From contig JAPKCI010000007.1 in NCBI GenBank assembly GCA_028823035.1, positions 1 to 64,000 on the forward strand: a stretch of 64,000 bases of DNA. Reading direction: 5' to 3'. Source of the DNA: Rubripirellula sp. GTDB taxonomy: Bacteria; Planctomycetota; Planctomycetia; Pirellulales; Pirellulaceae. Positions 62,266 through 64,000 of this stretch are shown here, one piece after another; within the stretch, counting starts at the first letter, position 1, and the number at the start of each line of letters is the position of its first letter. Made by a program: the position numbers and the translations under genes. The notes under the pieces are model-generated. The model was not told where the DNA came from. It saw only the letters and a program-made list of their open reading frames with translations, and did not search any database.

Positions 62266-64000
62266 GAGACGCAACGGCACCAGATCGGCGCAACCGCAAG
62301 TGGTGGTTCCGACCGCTGTTCATCGTGTTCGCTTGCCTTGTTGTAGTGATCGCGTTCGCGTTGATGCCTCGATATCAATTGCAGTTGGTTACCGTTGATG
62401 ATGCCCACCAATGGTCCGGTAGTGAGTCGCCTCCACAACGGCAAATCGTGTGGCAGCCGGCAACGCCCTTTGCCCCAGTGGGCAATGAAGTTCCGCTTGC
62501 CGAGAGTCGTATTCGGCCCCAAATTACTGACAACGGAAACGTTCTTTTTTTCACTGCACGTAGCGACGATGACCAGTACGGTATCATGCGTTCAGAGCAG
62601 GTAGATGGCCAGTGGACGGTACCTGAAGCGGTCGATGAACTAAATTCACCGAGCAACGATATCGGCCCGGTTGTGCGTGCCGATGGCCAGATCCTTTATT
62701 TGTACTCTGACCGCGACGGCGGTTTCGGCGGTATGGATTTGTATGTCTCCCTTCGAGACGGTGATCGCTGGAGCAAGCCGATCAATCTCGGAGCACGGAT
62801 CAATAGTCCGTCGCATGAATATGATCCAGCGATTTCTCCGGACGGATCGCGACTTTACTTTTCCAGCAACCGCAGCGATGCGATCAATCGTCAAATGGCC
62901 AGCGAACAGTACGATTCGCAGTCGGATCACTGGACCACAACGCTGCGGACCGATTTAGGTAATCGAACGTTCGATCTCTACGTTTCACACTTGGACGATG
63001 CAACGAAAGAATGGAATCATGCCTCGCCGTTGACTTCCTTGAATACGACGCAATACAACGAAGGATCTCCATTCGTTTCGAGCGATGGCGCTTCATTGAT
63101 TTTTGTTTCTGATCGGCCCGAGCGTCACGGTGAATCGCAAAACTATGATATTTATCGTGCCAGGATTGTTGATGGACCTCTGACCGCTGAAAACCTCGGG
63201 ATTGGGATTAATTCGTCAGCAAACGAGGTCGAGCCTGCGTTGGCGAAAGCAGGATTTCAGATCGTCTTCTCGCGATCAATTGATCAAGAATCCATACGTT
63301 ATGGATTGTTTCAAAGTACGGCCAAAGAGGTTCTACGCACGGCACAGTGGGAATCGTCCCGCTGGCAAGCTTTTAGCGCTGCCGTCGTGTCGACTTTCAA
63401 ACAACTGTTTCAGCGTTTTTGGTGGATCCTATGCGTGCTTGCTTTGTTGGCGCTTGCGATTTGGCTGATACGGCAAATGACGATTCGGAGAATTGCAATT
63501 CCCGGTTTTTTGATCGCGGCGATTACGATCCACTTCTTGTTGGTGACCAGTTCCTTCTATGTTTTCTTCCAAGAAGAGATCTCGTATCGGCTGCACAAAA
63601 TGTTCGAGGAAGAAACGGTTCTTGCTAGTGAAGTGTTGTTTCCGTCGTCGGCACCCAATTTGGAGAAACAACCGAAATTTGATCAGGTCGCCGACTTGGA
63701 AATGCCAGAGTCTGTCGATCCGATTGAGGTATCCAAGCAGGTTACCGAATCGGTTCAGACCAACGTTCAGCCGGTCGAACTTGCAATGCCGCAGATGCCA
63801 GTGAGGATCACCGGAGATCTGCCCTCTGACGCTGTTGTTGCGACGGTTTTCGTCCCTCCAAAACCAGATGATCAAGAAAGGAAACTCACTCGCCGTACTA
63901 CTCAGTCTGCACTTGTCTCACCGGATCGCGTGGTGCTTGAACAGACCGTTGCGGTAAACCCGTTGCAAGCGAAACCGATTGAATCGATCAACCCGGAAGT
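62262..64000 (+). CDS. Membrane-anchored PD40/TolB-like beta-propeller protein, partial
   Basis: The GTG start overlaps the ExbD stop (GTGA); the frame is open for about 579 codons to the window end. An N-terminal helix (LFIVFACLVVVIAFALM) is followed by a large domain with five PD40-type blades (ITDNGNVLFFTARSDD, VRADGQILYLYSDRDGGFGGMDLYV, ISPDGSRLYFSSNRSD, VSSDGASLIFVSDRPE, LAKAGFQIVFSRS). Two further helices (WWILCVLALLALAIWLI and FLIAAITIHFLLVTSSFYVFF) come next, then a Pro/Val/Glu-rich stretch. TolB of the classical Tol system is a soluble propeller; here the propeller is tethered and placed beside the proton channel. C-terminus not seen. Confidence 0.85.
   Translation, partial: MRDATAPDRRNRKWWFRPLFIVFACLVVVIAFALMPRYQLQLVTVDDAHQWSGSESPPQRQIVWQPATPFAPVGNEVPLAESRIRPQITDNGNVLFFTARSDDDQYGIMRSEQVDGQWTVPEAVDELNSPSNDIGPVVRADGQILYLYSDRDGGFGGMDLYVSLRDGDRWSKPINLGARINSPSHEYDPAISPDGSRLYFSSNRSDAINRQMASEQYDSQSDHWTTTLRTDLGNRTFDLYVSHLDDATKEWNHASPLTSLNTTQYNEGSPFVSSDGASLIFVSDRPERHGESQNYDIYRARIVDGPLTAENLGIGINSSANEVEPALAKAGFQIVFSRSIDQESIRYGLFQSTAKEVLRTAQWESSRWQAFSAAVVSTFKQLFQRFWWILCVLALLALAIWLIRQMTIRRIAIPGFLIAAITIHFLLVTSSFYVFFQEEISYRLHKMFEEETVLASEVLFPSSAPNLEKQPKFDQVADLEMPESVDPIEVSKQVTESVQTNVQPVELAMPQMPVRITGDLPSDAVVATVFVPPKPDDQERKLTRRTTQSALVSPDRVVLEQTVAVNPLQAKPIESINPE

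Overview
The window looks like a chromosomal segment of a marine planctomycete of the Pirellulaceae type (Rhodopirellula-like). The evidence is the gene content: four intact sulfatases of different subtypes, a DUF1559 protein with a prepilin-like N-terminus preceded by a tiny lipoprotein gene, a multi-heme protein with DUF1080 and PA14 domains, PQQ-type beta-propellers, HTTM-type membrane proteins, small proteins with NPY-type N-termini, long intergenic stretches, weak Shine-Dalgarno sequences, and short tandem repeats between genes. No rRNA, tRNA or CRISPR array was seen.

Layout. 0-16 kb: a sulfatase fused to a PhoD-like phosphoesterase, a Gfo/Idh/MocA oxidoreductase, a second sulfatase, a PQQ-like propeller on the minus strand, a membrane protein with a leucine-rich tail, then a pair made of a five-heme DUF1080/PA14 protein and a soluble propeller protein. 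16-20 kb: a small membrane protein, an AMP-dependent ligase, and the minus-strand lipoprotein plus DUF1559 pair with a clear terminator. 20-25.3 kb: a BNR_4 propeller resembling PL24/PL25 ulvan lyases, an iduronate-2-sulfatase-like enzyme, and a TolB/PL22-like propeller. This is a plausible small locus for sulfated uronic-acid polysaccharides. 25.3-28.6 kb: an AT-richer stretch with a repeat-rich secreted orphan gene carrying an apparent single-base frameshift.

28.8-41.3 kb: a PmoA-family protein, a second PQQ-like propeller, a lone golvesin-like domain, a DUF1254/DUF1214 protein, small membrane and cupin genes, an HtrA-like protease with an unusual second half, and an HTTM protein. 41.3-48 kb is partly decayed: an IS3 orfA remnant, a sulfatase fragment and an inactivated alpha/beta hydrolase lie among intact genes for a Sel1-repeat lipoprotein, a cold-shock protein and flotillin-like FloA. 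48-54 kb: a sulfatase (with the hydrolase pseudogene downstream) and a ribose-type sugar ABC operon. 54-56 kb: an acyl-CoA dehydrogenase domain fused behind a membrane anchor and an extra domain.

57.6-64 kb: a translationally coupled operon of a very long TPR protein, an ExbB/TolQ proton channel, an ExbD/TolR protein and a membrane-anchored PD40 beta-propeller protein that runs off the window. It resembles a rewired Tol system and is the best candidate here for an undescribed machine. The overall theme is secreted degradation of algal sulfated polymers, with uptake and envelope machinery.
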